Source: Galbibacter pacificus (GTDB lineage Bacteria; Bacteroidota; Bacteroidia; Flavobacteriales; Flavobacteriaceae). Taken from it: a stretch of 64,000 nucleotides of DNA. The stretch spans positions 682,001-746,000 of the forward strand of contig NZ_JAQSVC010000001.1 of assembly GCF_029603165.1 (NCBI RefSeq), written 5' to 3'. Position numbers and translations under genes: made by a program. Below, in pieces: positions 52,537 to 60,356 of this stretch (within the stretch, counting starts at the first letter, position 1; the number at the start of each line of letters is the position of its first letter). The notes below the pieces were generated by a model. It was given only the letters and a program-made list of their open reading frames with translations. It was not told the DNA's origin and did no database searches.

Positions 52537-53070
52537 CTATTTAGTCAATTCTTTGAACGATTTGATTAATTTGTGTATTTCGGTTTCAGTTTTGCCGTCT
52601 ATTATTTCCCCGTCTTTAGATGCTTTTCCTTTTATTCCTTGAATTAGAAGAGTTGTGTCGTCCGTAAAATAAGTTTGAATTGTTTTCATAATCAGTTTCA
52701 ATTCCTCGTGTCCTTTCTCTCCGCTGGCCGAGGCTGTTATAAGTCCGACCGGTTTATCCGAAAACACAGTTGTTGAAACGCACCATTCAAGTATGTTTTT
52801 TAGTCCACTTGGAATACTGAAAACATATTCAGGTGTACAGATTATTATTCCGTCCGAACAGGATATTTTATTTCTGAAATCAGTTATTTTTTTCGGTACA
52901 TTTTCGTCAGTCAATTCAGTTTTATAATGTGGGAATTCGGTCAGATCCGCTATAATTTCCAATTCCATTTCGGATTTCCCCAATTCAGAGATATATTTTA
53001 GAATTGCCAAATTTCCCGAGTTTCGACTGGCACTTCCACAAATTCCAATTATCCTTTTTTTAGTGTTCAT
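52537..53070 (-). CDS. NADPH-dependent FMN reductase family protein
   Basis: A 177-residue flavodoxin-fold protein. The FMN phosphate loop is GICGSASRNSGNLAIL (residues 8-23), and the second FMN-binding segment is CTPEYVFSIPSGLKNILEWC (about 78-97), both typical of FMN_red oxidoreductases. It is convergent with pepD. Substrates of such enzymes include quinones, azo compounds and free flavin. The gene lies beside a stretch of decayed genes but appears intact. Confidence 0.9.
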   Translation of the reverse strand: MNTKKRIIGICGSASRNSGNLAILKYISELGKSEMELEIIADLTEFPHYKTELTDENVPKKITDFRNKISCSDGIIICTPEYVFSIPSGLKNILEWCVSTTVFSDKPVGLITASASGEKGHEELKLIMKTIQTYFTDDTTLLIQGIKGKASKDGEIIDGKTETEIHKLIKSFKELTK

Positions 53071-53141
53071 TTCGTTCTATTCTCGTTATTTTGGCTTGAA
53101 GCTATGTTATTTTTATGTAATTAACGAGTTGTACCGTGATT

Positions 53142-53443
53142 TTATATTTTTTTCTTATTTGGATTCTTCCTATTTGAAAATAAGGAGATAATTTATACTG
53201 AATTTTTATTAATTCGATAGTATAGGTAGTTATGTTTTTCAATAACAGCTTTTCTTATGTTCTTTTTCTCAAATGATGCAGGGAGAATTTCGGGTGTTTT
53301 TGTAATGAGCTCAATGGGATGGTCCAATTTTGCAGAAGAGGTTCTTAATGCTCTTTCGGCCCAATTATTTTCGAGGTATTCAATAGTTTTTTAAGTTCAG
53401 ATATTGCATGGTCTCCCCATAGTATTTTATAACCACTTTTCAT
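53142..53443 (-). pseudogene. Inactivated ParE/RelE-type toxin
   Basis: The minus strand encodes MKSGYKILWGDHAISELKK, then a one-base deletion in an A-run breaks the frame; the other frame continues as IEYLENNWAERALR, SAKLDHPIELITKTPEILP, SFEKKNIRKAVIEKHNYLYY and RINKNSV. A TAA then stands where a Glu (GAA) would fit, followed by IISLFSNRKNPNKKKI and a second stop. Order and spacing match ParE-family toxins of about 95-100 residues. The start overlaps the antitoxin remnant by 17 bases, the usual antitoxin-then-toxin layout. Confidence 0.8.
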
Positions 53444-53648
53444 AAATTCCTCTCACTTTTGAGTGAGAAGTTAGTTTTTTATTATCGGCATCTTCAATCC
53501 CTTTTTCTATAGATCGTTTTTCACTAGCTGAAATTTTATCCCTCCGGTCCGCCTTTTCTTCCTTTCTTAGTTTCATTAGTTTGTCAATCGATGACCTGTC
53601 GTTTAATGTTGATAGCCATTGAATTAATTCAATTTTTTTATTTTCTAA
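53427..53648 (-). pseudogene. Antitoxin remnant of the ParE-type module
   Basis: An open minus-strand frame encodes LENKKIELIQWLSTLNDRSS, IDKLMKLRKEEKADRRDKIS and, near the end, SHSKVRGIYEKWL, a pattern typical of small antitoxins paired with ParE toxins in Bacteroidota. The frame is undamaged but has no ATG, GTG or TTG in front of LEN before an upstream stop, so its start seems lost. Because the toxin is dead, selection for the antitoxin would have ceased. Confidence 0.7.
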
Positions 53649-53817
53649 ACTTAAACCTATAAAATCAAAGTTACAAAAAAATTAAATTGAGATAAAGATG
53701 CTTTTAGCATGCAAACTAAATTATGCAACAAAATAAAAGGCCATAAAGGGCTTAAATCTATCCTGTTTCTATAAAATTAATGGTTTGTGCAATAACTATA
53801 ATTACCGGTGTTAGTTT

Positions 53818-54347
53818 TTATTGATGTAATTCCTGTAGTTTAGTTATTGTTACCCTTGGAGCACCACGAACACCCTGTCTATTGGTTTGAATATCTGGCT
53901 CAACTTCTTTAAAATTCCTAGGTCGTCCATTATCATAAAGACTAACATCGAGTAGGTATACCGAATATCTCTTACCGTCGGATGGGGCAGCGCTTGTGTT
54001 ATTTCCTATAACGTGTAGAAACCTTAAACCCACAAGTTCCTTGATAGCTTGATTGATGAATTCTGCTTTGTTTAGGCGATCATTTTCAATTAAAAAAAAT
54101 GTCTTTTTTTGAGAAAAATAGCAGCTCTTAAGAAATTAATATAAGATTCTAATGTGTTACTTTCATTAAAAGAATCTTTTTCAAGAGCTTTCTTTTTGTT
54201 AACATAATTCTGAATTGCAACCTCCCGTACATCAGGTACTGTTATGGCCGATGTTCCTTCATTGATTAGGTGGCAACATTTAATGAAAAGGACTAAAAAA
54301 TCTCTTGGATCCCCAACCGATACGGCGACCAACCTGTCTGGAGATAT
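53818..54347 (-). pseudogene. 3' remnant of an ATPase-like gene, truncated and frameshifted
   Basis: Minus-strand sequence after the terminator at 54348 reads SPDRLVAVSVGDPRDFLVLF, VPDVREVAIQNYVNKKKALE, LESYINFLRAAIFLKK, then a frame change in an A/T run (about 54092-54102) leads to TFFLIENDRLNKAEFINQAI, KELVGLRFLHVIGNN, SDGKRYSVYLLDVSLYDNG and ends KLQELHQ. The GDPRDFL segment and winged-helix-like tail resemble the C-terminus of ORC/Cdc6-like AAA ATPases found in defence or plasmid-type loci, though this is a memory-based comparison. The 5' two thirds, including any Walker motifs, are absent. Confidence 0.65.
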
Positions 54348-54383
54348 AAAAAACCCGCCAGATGGATTTTGCCATCGGGCGGG
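54348..54383 (-). terminator. Rho-independent terminator of the nrnA-gldI-PPIase operon
   Basis: Read on the minus strand: CCCGCC, one mismatched base, GATGG, loop CAAAAT, CCATC, one mismatched base, GGCGGG, then TTTTTT. It is 43 bases after the PPIase stop (54427). The decayed ATPase fragment begins directly beyond the T-run. Confidence 0.9.
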
Positions 54384-54426
54384 GGTGTGTATAAGTTCTT
54401 CGGGTTTTCTATACAGGAGTTCTTTT

Positions 54427-55542
54427 CTATTCTTGAATGCCCGTCATTTCCAGATCGAAAACCAAATCTGTTTTTGGTGGAATGGGCCCGTAACCAGAAT
54501 CGCCATAGGCTAGGTAAGAAGGGATAAACAAGCGTAGTTTATCTCCTACTTTCATCATCATGATGCCTTCTTTAAAGCCCGGGATCAAGGTAGCGTCGGG
54601 GCTTATTACCATTGGTGCGGGTTTGTACAGGCCCCTGTCCAGTTTGCCAGGGTTTACATTGCCGAATTTTTCTGCAATGTCAAGTATACTGGTATCAAAA
54701 ACATTTCCATTTTCAAAATACCCAGCATAATCAATCAATGCTGTTTGCCCTACTTTTGGTTTTTCGCCGGTACCTTCTTTTATATAGATGTAATGCAGTC
54801 CGGATTCGCTGCTTTGGGCTTCTTCTTTCTGGGCTTCAAACTCGCTGGCTATTTCTTTTTTGGCATCTTCAATAGCTTTTTGTCTTTCGGCTTCTTCGGC
54901 AAAATAGTCTTCAAATACTTTTGAGGCGTCAAAACTTTTGGCTTCTTTTCCAACCCGGACTATTTGTACATGGTTGACTTTAACGGTGTCTATGGGCCTG
55001 TCTTTATTGGCCGGGTCTTGCGAGGTTTCTACATTGGCAATACTGTCTATAACTCCCAGTCCCGCTACAACTTCACCAAAAATAGAGTATTTCCCGTCTA
55101 GAAAAGGGGTTGCCTTGTGTGTAATAAAAAACTGGCTCCCATTGGTATCGGGGCCTGCATTGGCCATGGAAACCATTCCTTTTTTGTCGTGTTTTAGGCT
55201 GTCAACAATTTCGTTTTTAAATTTATAGCCAGGATTCCCGCTTCCAGTGCCAGTTGGGTCGCCTGTTTGTATCATAAAATCCTTGATTACGCGGTGAAAG
55301 GTTACCCCATCGTAATACAATTTGCCTTTAAGCGTATCGCTCACATAGGTATTGGTCCCTTCGGCAAGGCTTACAAAATTGGCTACGGTTATTGGGGTTT
55401 GATTATAAAAAAGTTTTACAATCATATCTCCTTTGGTGGTTTGGATATCTGCATACAAACCATCTCCCAGATCGGAGTATTTAGAGCTTGAACAAGAGGT
55501 AAGCACAATGGCCAAAATGAAAATAAAACTTAATTTTTTCAT
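54427..55542 (-). CDS. Cyclophilin-FKBP fusion peptidyl-prolyl isomerase lipoprotein
   Basis: A 371-residue exported lipoprotein (lipobox LTSC, Cys17). Residues of about 28-200 form a cyclophilin domain (TVANFVSLAEG, VTFHRVIKDFMIQTGDPTG, GMVSMANAGPDTNGSQFFIT). A charged helical linker (about 205-250) leads to an FKBP domain (about 255-371; GTGEKPKVGQTALIDYAGYF, GLYKPAPMVISPDATLIPGF, FIPSYLAYGDSGYGPIPP). Two unrelated proline isomerase folds are thus in one polypeptide. It is 11 bases downstream of gldI and is probably a periplasmic or outer-membrane folding factor. Confidence 0.95.
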   Translation of the reverse strand: MKKLSFIFILAIVLTSCSSSKYSDLGDGLYADIQTTKGDMIVKLFYNQTPITVANFVSLAEGTNTYVSDTLKGKLYYDGVTFHRVIKDFMIQTGDPTGTGSGNPGYKFKNEIVDSLKHDKKGMVSMANAGPDTNGSQFFITHKATPFLDGKYSIFGEVVAGLGVIDSIANVETSQDPANKDRPIDTVKVNHVQIVRVGKEAKSFDASKVFEDYFAEEAERQKAIEDAKKEIASEFEAQKEEAQSSESGLHYIYIKEGTGEKPKVGQTALIDYAGYFENGNVFDTSILDIAEKFGNVNPGKLDRGLYKPAPMVISPDATLIPGFKEGIMMMKVGDKLRLFIPSYLAYGDSGYGPIPPKTDLVFDLEMTGIQE

Positions 55543-55553
55543 TGAATTTATAT

Positions 55554-56120
55554 TTAATTATTTGTTTTTATACTGTCTGATGCTTTTTCGATAATATCGA
55601 TAAGCGTAATGGTACTTTTTATAGGTTGATTGGTGCCTATCCGCTGGTCATCGCCATGATATCCGTATGCTAGTGACGAAGGGAACAAAAAAGTAGCCTT
55701 TTCGCCTTCTTTAAGCAGCTTTACGGCGGTGCGCAGCCCCGGAAAATAGTCTTCCTTGTCGACCTTAAAATGTACTTCCCCGATTTCTTCACTTGAATAT
55801 ATGGTTTCTTCGGAGAGCGACCTAATATCGTAATTAATTTTTACTACGTCTCCTTCTTTTGGAACATAATTTTGCGTACTGTCCCTAATGTCAAAATAAT
55901 ACCAGTACCCATTGGAAGATGCGTGGTATTGGTGCAGGCTGTCTTTGGCAATAATACTGTCTATACGTTTTTCTTCGTAATCCAGCAGGTTTTTGTTCCT
56001 TTCAATAGAGGTCCGCATAAAAGAGCCCGTTTTGGCGCTCACGGGCCGCCGGGCCTCAGGCTGTTTGCAGGCCACCAGCATTAATAGCGGGGCAAATATA
56101 ATTAAGCAGGTTTTTGTCAT
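55554..56120 (-). CDS. gldI: Gliding-motility FKBP-type lipoprotein GldI
   Basis: A 188-residue lipoprotein (lipobox LVAC, Cys18). The mature part has a short helical segment (SIERNKNLLDYEEKRIDSII) and an FKBP-type isomerase domain with YFPGLRTAVKLLKEGEKATF and FPSSLAYGYHGDDQRIGTNQ. GldI is required for gliding in Flavobacterium johnsoniae and is thought to help fold exported proteins. The start overlaps the stop of the DHH gene by 4 bases. Its presence suggests gliding and type IX secretion, but no other gld or spr gene is in the window. Confidence 0.9.
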   Translation of the reverse strand: MTKTCLIIFAPLLMLVACKQPEARRPVSAKTGSFMRTSIERNKNLLDYEEKRIDSIIAKDSLHQYHASSNGYWYYFDIRDSTQNYVPKEGDVVKINYDIRSLSEETIYSSEEIGEVHFKVDKEDYFPGLRTAVKLLKEGEKATFLFPSSLAYGYHGDDQRIGTNQPIKSTITLIDIIEKASDSIKTNN

Positions 56121-57130
56121 TGTAGTTCTTCTTTATATGCTTTCAGGGTTTTTTCGAAAAATGCGGTAGTTTCTTCTAAAGACATTTCGCTCCTTCCCCC
56201 GGCGGCATTTATATGGCCTCCGCCATTAAAGTGTTTTCTGGCAAATTCGTTCACGGAGAAATCGCCTTTGGAGCGTAACGATATCTTTATAATGTTCTCT
56301 TGGGCGCTTTCAATAAATATAGCTGCAAATTTTATTCCCTTTAAGGAAAGTCCATAGTTTACAAAGCCTTCGGTATCGCCTTTTTTATAGTTGAATTGTT
56401 GCAGTTCTTCTTTAGAAAGGGTTATGTAAACGGTATGGTACTGCGGCAGCTCTACCAAATTTTTAAGTGCACAGCCCAATAAATGAAGCTTGTCTAGCGA
56501 ATTTGTGTCAAAAATATCGTTGTGGATCAGGGCATTTTTGGCGCCATAATCAATTAAATTGGCAATAATGCGGTGCGTGGCACTGGTTGTGGACGGAAAC
56601 CGGAAAGAACCGGTGTCTGTCATAATGCCGGTATAAAGGCAGGTGGCTATTTCGGCAGTTATTTTATGGGCCTCTCCCAGAAAGTCGATAAAATTATATA
56701 CCATTTCGCAGGTGCTGCTCATGGACGTGTCAGAATAGGTATACTTTGCATAATCATCGGGCGCCTGGTGATGGTCTATCATAACATAATCTCCCGTAAA
56801 GGCCTTTAAGCCGTTGGCAACTTCATCGATCCTGCTCAACGAATTAAAATCCAAGGTAAATATCAGTTCGGCTTCTTTTATCTTCTTGCAGGCAATATCG
56901 TTTTGGGCATCGTACTTGATAACGACCTCCTCGCCGGGCATCCATTTTAAAAAATCGGGATAATCATTGGGGGAAATTATACTAATATCGTGTTTATTTT
57001 GTTTTAAGTAATGGTACACCCCTAAACTGGATCCAATGGCATCGCCATCTGGGTTTTTGTGAGGGATAACAACTATCTTTTTTGGTGAGGATAGTACCTT
57101 TTTTAGTTCTTTTATCTTACTTTTTTCCAT
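56117..57130 (-). CDS. DHH-family phosphoesterase (NrnA-like oligoribonuclease/pAp phosphatase)
   Basis: A 337-residue cytoplasmic DHH/DHHA1 enzyme. The metal-binding motifs are VIPHKNPDGDAIGSSLG (residues 20-36), FTLDFNSLSRID, the DHH motif MIDHHQAPDDYA and GIMTDTGSFRFPSTT; the DHHA1 domain ends HFNGGGHINAAGG. NrnA-type proteins degrade short RNA and dephosphorylate 3'-phosphoadenosine 5'-phosphate. It is the first gene of the operon with gldI and the PPIase fusion. Related cyclic-dinucleotide phosphodiesterases share these motifs. Confidence 0.93.
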   Translation of the reverse strand: MEKSKIKELKKVLSSPKKIVVIPHKNPDGDAIGSSLGVYHYLKQNKHDISIISPNDYPDFLKWMPGEEVVIKYDAQNDIACKKIKEAELIFTLDFNSLSRIDEVANGLKAFTGDYVMIDHHQAPDDYAKYTYSDTSMSSTCEMVYNFIDFLGEAHKITAEIATCLYTGIMTDTGSFRFPSTTSATHRIIANLIDYGAKNALIHNDIFDTNSLDKLHLLGCALKNLVELPQYHTVYITLSKEELQQFNYKKGDTEGFVNYGLSLKGIKFAAIFIESAQENIIKISLRSKGDFSVNEFARKHFNGGGHINAAGGRSEMSLEETTAFFEKTLKAYKEELQ

Positions 57131-57178
57131 TGTGGGCTAATATACAATTTAATAATAGAAAACTTGAAAAAGGAATAG

Positions 57179-57186
57179 TACATTTG
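57179..57186 (+). promoter_or_regulatory. Candidate -7 box of the PhoD-like gene
   Basis: TACATTTG, exact TAnnTTTG, 18 bases before the ATG at 57205, in the 74-base divergent gap to the DHH gene. Confidence 0.5.
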
Positions 57187-57204
57187 TAAGTATAAACTAT
57201 ATCT

Positions 57205-58233
57205 ATGCGTGTAATACTCTGTGTTTTTGGGGCAGCTTTGCTTTGCTTCGGGTGCAAATCGGTAAAAAATAGTACCTATGCGCTTTCCGAGGGCAATTTC
57301 GTTATCGCCTTTGGTTCCTGCAACAAGCAGGGCGAACAAAATTTATTGTGGGACGATGTGCTTGCAAACAAACCGGCCGTATGGATTTGGGGTGGCGATA
57401 ATATATATTCTGATACCGATAACGTGCGCGAAATGCGCAAAGATTATGAAGAACAGCGTTACCAAGACGGCTATAAGGAAATAAAGAAGCACATGGACAT
57501 AATTGGTACTTGGGACGATCATGATTATGGCGTAAACGATGGCGGTGCCGACTGGAAGATGAAGAAAGAGGCACAGGAGCTTTTTTTAAATTTTATGGAT
57601 GTGCCAAAACACGACCCGAGAAGGAGCCAGGAAGGGGTATACAATGCCAAAACATACCATACCACAGCGGGCGATGTAAAGGTAATTGTGCTGGATACAC
57701 GCTATTTTAGGAGCCCGCTTACCAAAAACCTGGGCGATGACGGTAAGCGCTTTATGCCAAACCCAAAGGGCGTGGGAACCATACTTGGGGAAAAGCAATG
57801 GGCCTGGTTGGCCAACGAGCTAAATGGCTCCACGGCAACTTTTAATATTATTGTAAGCAGTATTCAGGTGCTGTCCAATAAACACGGCTTTGAAACATGG
57901 GGCAATTTCCCGGGCGAAGTTGAAAAATTGTTTACATTGATAAAATCCAGTGGCGCCCAAAGGGTTATCATGCTTTCTGGAGATCGCCATATTTCTGAAT
58001 TTTCTCAAATTAACATTAGCGATTTAAGTTACCCGTTAATAGACTTTACTTCCAGTGGGCTTACACATACCTATGAAGCCTATTCGGGAGAAGAAAACCC
58101 ATATAGGGTAGGAGAAGTGGTAATTCAAAAGAGCTTTGGCCTGTTAAAACTCAATATGAAAAACCACAGGGTAACCATGGAAATGATAGGAAACGGAAAC
58201 CGGGTTTTAAACGAATTGGAGCAGGGGTATTGA
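57205..58233 (+). CDS. PhoD-like alkaline phosphatase family lipoprotein
   Basis: A 342-residue exported protein with a lipobox-like CFGC (Cys17). The calcineurin-like metallophosphatase fold of the PhoD family is shown by AFGSCNKQGEQNLLWDDVL, WGGDNIYSDTDN, TWDDHDYGVNDGG, VLDTRYFRSPL and the late metal motif MLSGDRHISEF. PhoD enzymes hydrolyse phosphodiesters or phosphomonoesters. It stands alone between the gldI operon and ndk. The substrate is unknown. Confidence 0.9.
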   Translation: MRVILCVFGAALLCFGCKSVKNSTYALSEGNFVIAFGSCNKQGEQNLLWDDVLANKPAVWIWGGDNIYSDTDNVREMRKDYEEQRYQDGYKEIKKHMDIIGTWDDHDYGVNDGGADWKMKKEAQELFLNFMDVPKHDPRRSQEGVYNAKTYHTTAGDVKVIVLDTRYFRSPLTKNLGDDGKRFMPNPKGVGTILGEKQWAWLANELNGSTATFNIIVSSIQVLSNKHGFETWGNFPGEVEKLFTLIKSSGAQRVIMLSGDRHISEFSQINISDLSYPLIDFTSSGLTHTYEAYSGEENPYRVGEVVIQKSFGLLKLNMKNHRVTMEMIGNGNRVLNELEQGY

Positions 58234-58330
58234 TGCCTGTTTTATGCAATGACCTTAATTCGGTAGCCCTCCCTTTGATTAAAAGTCTTTATTTTTTTCC
58301 ATCAGAAAGTAAAAATAAATATAAAACCCT

Positions 58331-58338
58331 TACTTTTG
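58331..58338 (+). promoter_or_regulatory. Candidate -7 box of ndk
   Basis: TACTTTTG, exact TAnnTTTG, about 105 bases before the ndk start. The leader between them shows no riboswitch or strong hairpin. Confidence 0.5.
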
Positions 58339-58443
58339 CCGCAAATTTAAAAAACCCATAAAGGGATGTTTGGCATAAATAATAGCGCAAACAAATACAA
58401 ATTAGGATGCAGCCCAGTGTGGCTTGCAAAATTTTATTGAAAA

Positions 58444-58863
58444 ATGGCAACAAACAGAACATTTACAATGATTAAGCCTGATGCCGTAGAAAACGGACAT
58501 ATAGGGGCTATTCTTGAAAAAATAACTGCAGCAGGGTTTAAAATCGTTGCAATGAAATACACGCAGTTAAGCAAGCGTGATGCAGAAGCGTTTTATGCAA
58601 TCCACAAAGAGCGCCCGTTTTTTGGGGAATTGGTTGAATTTATGACCCGCGGCCCCATTGTGGCGGCTATTCTTGAAAAAGACAATGCAGTAGAAGATTT
58701 TAGAACGCTTATCGGGGCTACCAACCCAGATGAAGCTGCCGAGGGTACCATTCGTAAATTATACGCGGCCTCCATTGGTGAAAATGCCGTTCACGGCTCC
58801 GATAGCGATGAAAATGCAGCTATTGAAGGCGCTTTCCATTTTTCGGGAAGGGAAGTTTTTTAA
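58444..58863 (+). CDS. ndk: Nucleoside diphosphate kinase
   Basis: Balances NTP and dNTP pools by transferring the gamma-phosphate from ATP. At 139 residues it has the normal length. The phosphorylated histidine is His117 in [26 protein letters not shown] at the N-terminus and [18 protein letters not shown] before the active site are typical. The terminator at 58881 ends the single-gene unit. Confidence 0.98.
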   Translation: MATNRTFTMIKPDAVENGHIGAILEKITAAGFKIVAMKYTQLSKRDAEAFYAIHKERPFFGELVEFMTRGPIVAAILEKDNAVEDFRTLIGATNPDEAAEGTIRKLYAASIGENAVHGSDSDENAAIEGAFHFSGREVF

Positions 58864-58880
58864 GCAAGAAAAAAATAGTG

Positions 58881-58914
58881 AAACTCCATTGCTGTAAAGT
58901 GATGGAGTTTTTTT
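58881..58914 (+). terminator. Rho-independent terminator of ndk
   Basis: AAACTCCAT (58881-58889), a 12-base loop, ATGGAGTTT (58902-58910), then TTTT. It lies 18 bases past the ndk stop. The following 195 bases up to 59109 are low-complexity, with several CCCT/GTCC words, and hold no gene. Confidence 0.85.
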
Positions 58915-59109
58915 ATGGTTAGCACAGTAGTATTCAATAAAAACGTATCTCCTTACAGTTCAATTAACCATTAACAAATAACTGGTCCCTTATCCCTGGT
59001 CACTGTTATTCAAGGTTTCAGGTTTTTGTTTCAAAGTTGCAAAAGGTTCAAAAGTTTAAATTCATCAACGATCGTTAAACTAATCCCTAGTCCCTAATTA
59101 ATACAACAA

Positions 59110-59406
59110 TCACCTTAAAACAATACTTTTGACCACCTCTTTGCCCAGCTCCTCATTGAGCATTGTTACAATTTTTTCTTTCCCGTAGCTCAGTTCTTGC
59201 CGCAATACGGCCGAAGACAAAGACACATAAAGCACATTGCGCTTTAGCACTACTTGCGTTGTGTAATTGTTAACGCCGTTGCCCATAAGTTTTTGCCATG
59301 CATTTTTTACATCGACTTTATCCATGCCTTTATCCAACTTGTTTTCCTGAACAAATTCTTTTAAAGCTTCGTTAAGCGATATGTATTCGTTGCGTCTTTT
59401 GGACAT
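59110..59406 (-). CDS. DUF721 domain protein
   Basis: A 98-residue protein of the DUF721 (DciA-like) family. Typical features are AWQKLMGNGVNNYTTQVVLK, a K-x-NVLYVSLSSAVLRQELSY strand-helix unit and KEKIVTMLNEELGKEVVKSI. DciA, of the same family, loads the replicative helicase in many bacteria, and recF is nearby, but this short form has not been tested as far as I know. Confidence 0.88.
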   Translation of the reverse strand: MSKRRNEYISLNEALKEFVQENKLDKGMDKVDVKNAWQKLMGNGVNNYTTQVVLKRNVLYVSLSSAVLRQELSYGKEKIVTMLNEELGKEVVKSIVLR

Positions 59407-59433
59407 TTTATATAAGTTAAATGAGCTAATGTT

Positions 59434-59868
59434 TTAATGCTCCGCAGAGCCCTTTTTTAATGAGAATTTTTCAAAGCGTTTGTAAAAATAGGTTTTGTCC
59501 TGGTCGTTACTAACGGCAAAAATGTCTTTGGTTAATTTAACAAGTTGTTCTTTTCTATACCCCTCTTCATTATTATAAACCATAAAAAATTGCCCGTCTT
59601 CTTTTTTTATACTGAAGCTTTCATATTCGTTCATGGAAATAAAAGTGCCGTCCAATCGTGGCATTACTTTTTCACGGGTCCCGGTCGAATCGTTTTTTAC
59701 CTGAATAAAATCGATAACCGTATTTACCTTATATCCTTTGCTTTCCCCGGAAGGGAAAGTAACCTTCTCGATTTCCCAATAGCCGTTTAACTGGCTAAGG
59801 TTTTCAATTTTTTGTTGGGAACAGCCCAAAAGTAAAAAGCTTAACCCGATAACTATTTTTAATTTCAA
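59434..59868 (-). CDS. Small lipoprotein, lipocalin-like
   Basis: A 144-residue lipoprotein with a clean lipobox (LLGC, Cys16). The mature part starts with NLSQLNGYWEIEKVTFPSG, the G-x-W pattern of lipocalin-like proteins, and continues with alternating beta strands (FISMNEYESFSIKKEDGQFF, KTYFYKRFEKF). The function is unknown. It lies 27 bases upstream of the DUF721 gene and may be cotranscribed with it. Confidence 0.8.
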   Translation of the reverse strand: MKLKIVIGLSFLLLGCSQQKIENLSQLNGYWEIEKVTFPSGESKGYKVNTVIDFIQVKNDSTGTREKVMPRLDGTFISMNEYESFSIKKEDGQFFMVYNNEEGYRKEQLVKLTKDIFAVSNDQDKTYFYKRFEKFSLKKGSAEH

Positions 59869-60011
59869 TACAAATGTTTTTGTGCCAATTACAAAGTTAG
59901 GTAAAAGTTTAGCGCATACTGTTTAAAAACCCTGCAATTTTATATGGAAGAATCTTAAAATATAACGTTAGAATTCATTAAATGATGTGGGGGTATTCCG
60001 ATGAATTCATT

Positions 60012-60356
60012 TTATGGGCGAACTAGGATTTCATTTTTTACGATAATTACATTGGTTTTTAGGAGCAATGCTTTTTCTTGTTCCAAAAAAGCGCTTATTT
60101 TCTTTTCATTATCTGTAATTTCTATTAAATGTGGATGATTATAATGACGAGTCTCTCCAACGCCCCAATTGATTTTTTCCTTATTGAAATACCCTTTACC
60201 GATGTTAATGTTTAAAACCTGGTGTAGGTCAAGAGCTTTGGCCCGCTTTATTAGTTCTGTAGAAAAATCAGGAGCATATATTTTCTTCCAAAAAGAACGG
60301 TCTTTTATTTTCTGACCATATTCAAAATAAATTCTAATGGTAATTATGTTGTTCAT
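60012..60356 (-). CDS. DUF190 protein of a fluoride-resistance operon
   Basis: A 114-residue PII-like ferredoxin-fold protein of the DUF190 family, with RIYFEYGQKIKDRSFWKKIY at the N-terminus and HPHLIEITDNEKKISAFLEQ near the end. DUF190 genes often accompany fluoride channels. Here it overlaps the CLC gene by 4 bases (ATGA) and lies in the transcript that begins with a fluoride riboswitch, so a regulatory or accessory role in fluoride export is likely. Confidence 0.87.
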   Translation of the reverse strand: MNNIITIRIYFEYGQKIKDRSFWKKIYAPDFSTELIKRAKALDLHQVLNINIGKGYFNKEKINWGVGETRHYNHPHLIEITDNEKKISAFLEQEKALLLKTNVIIVKNEILVRP

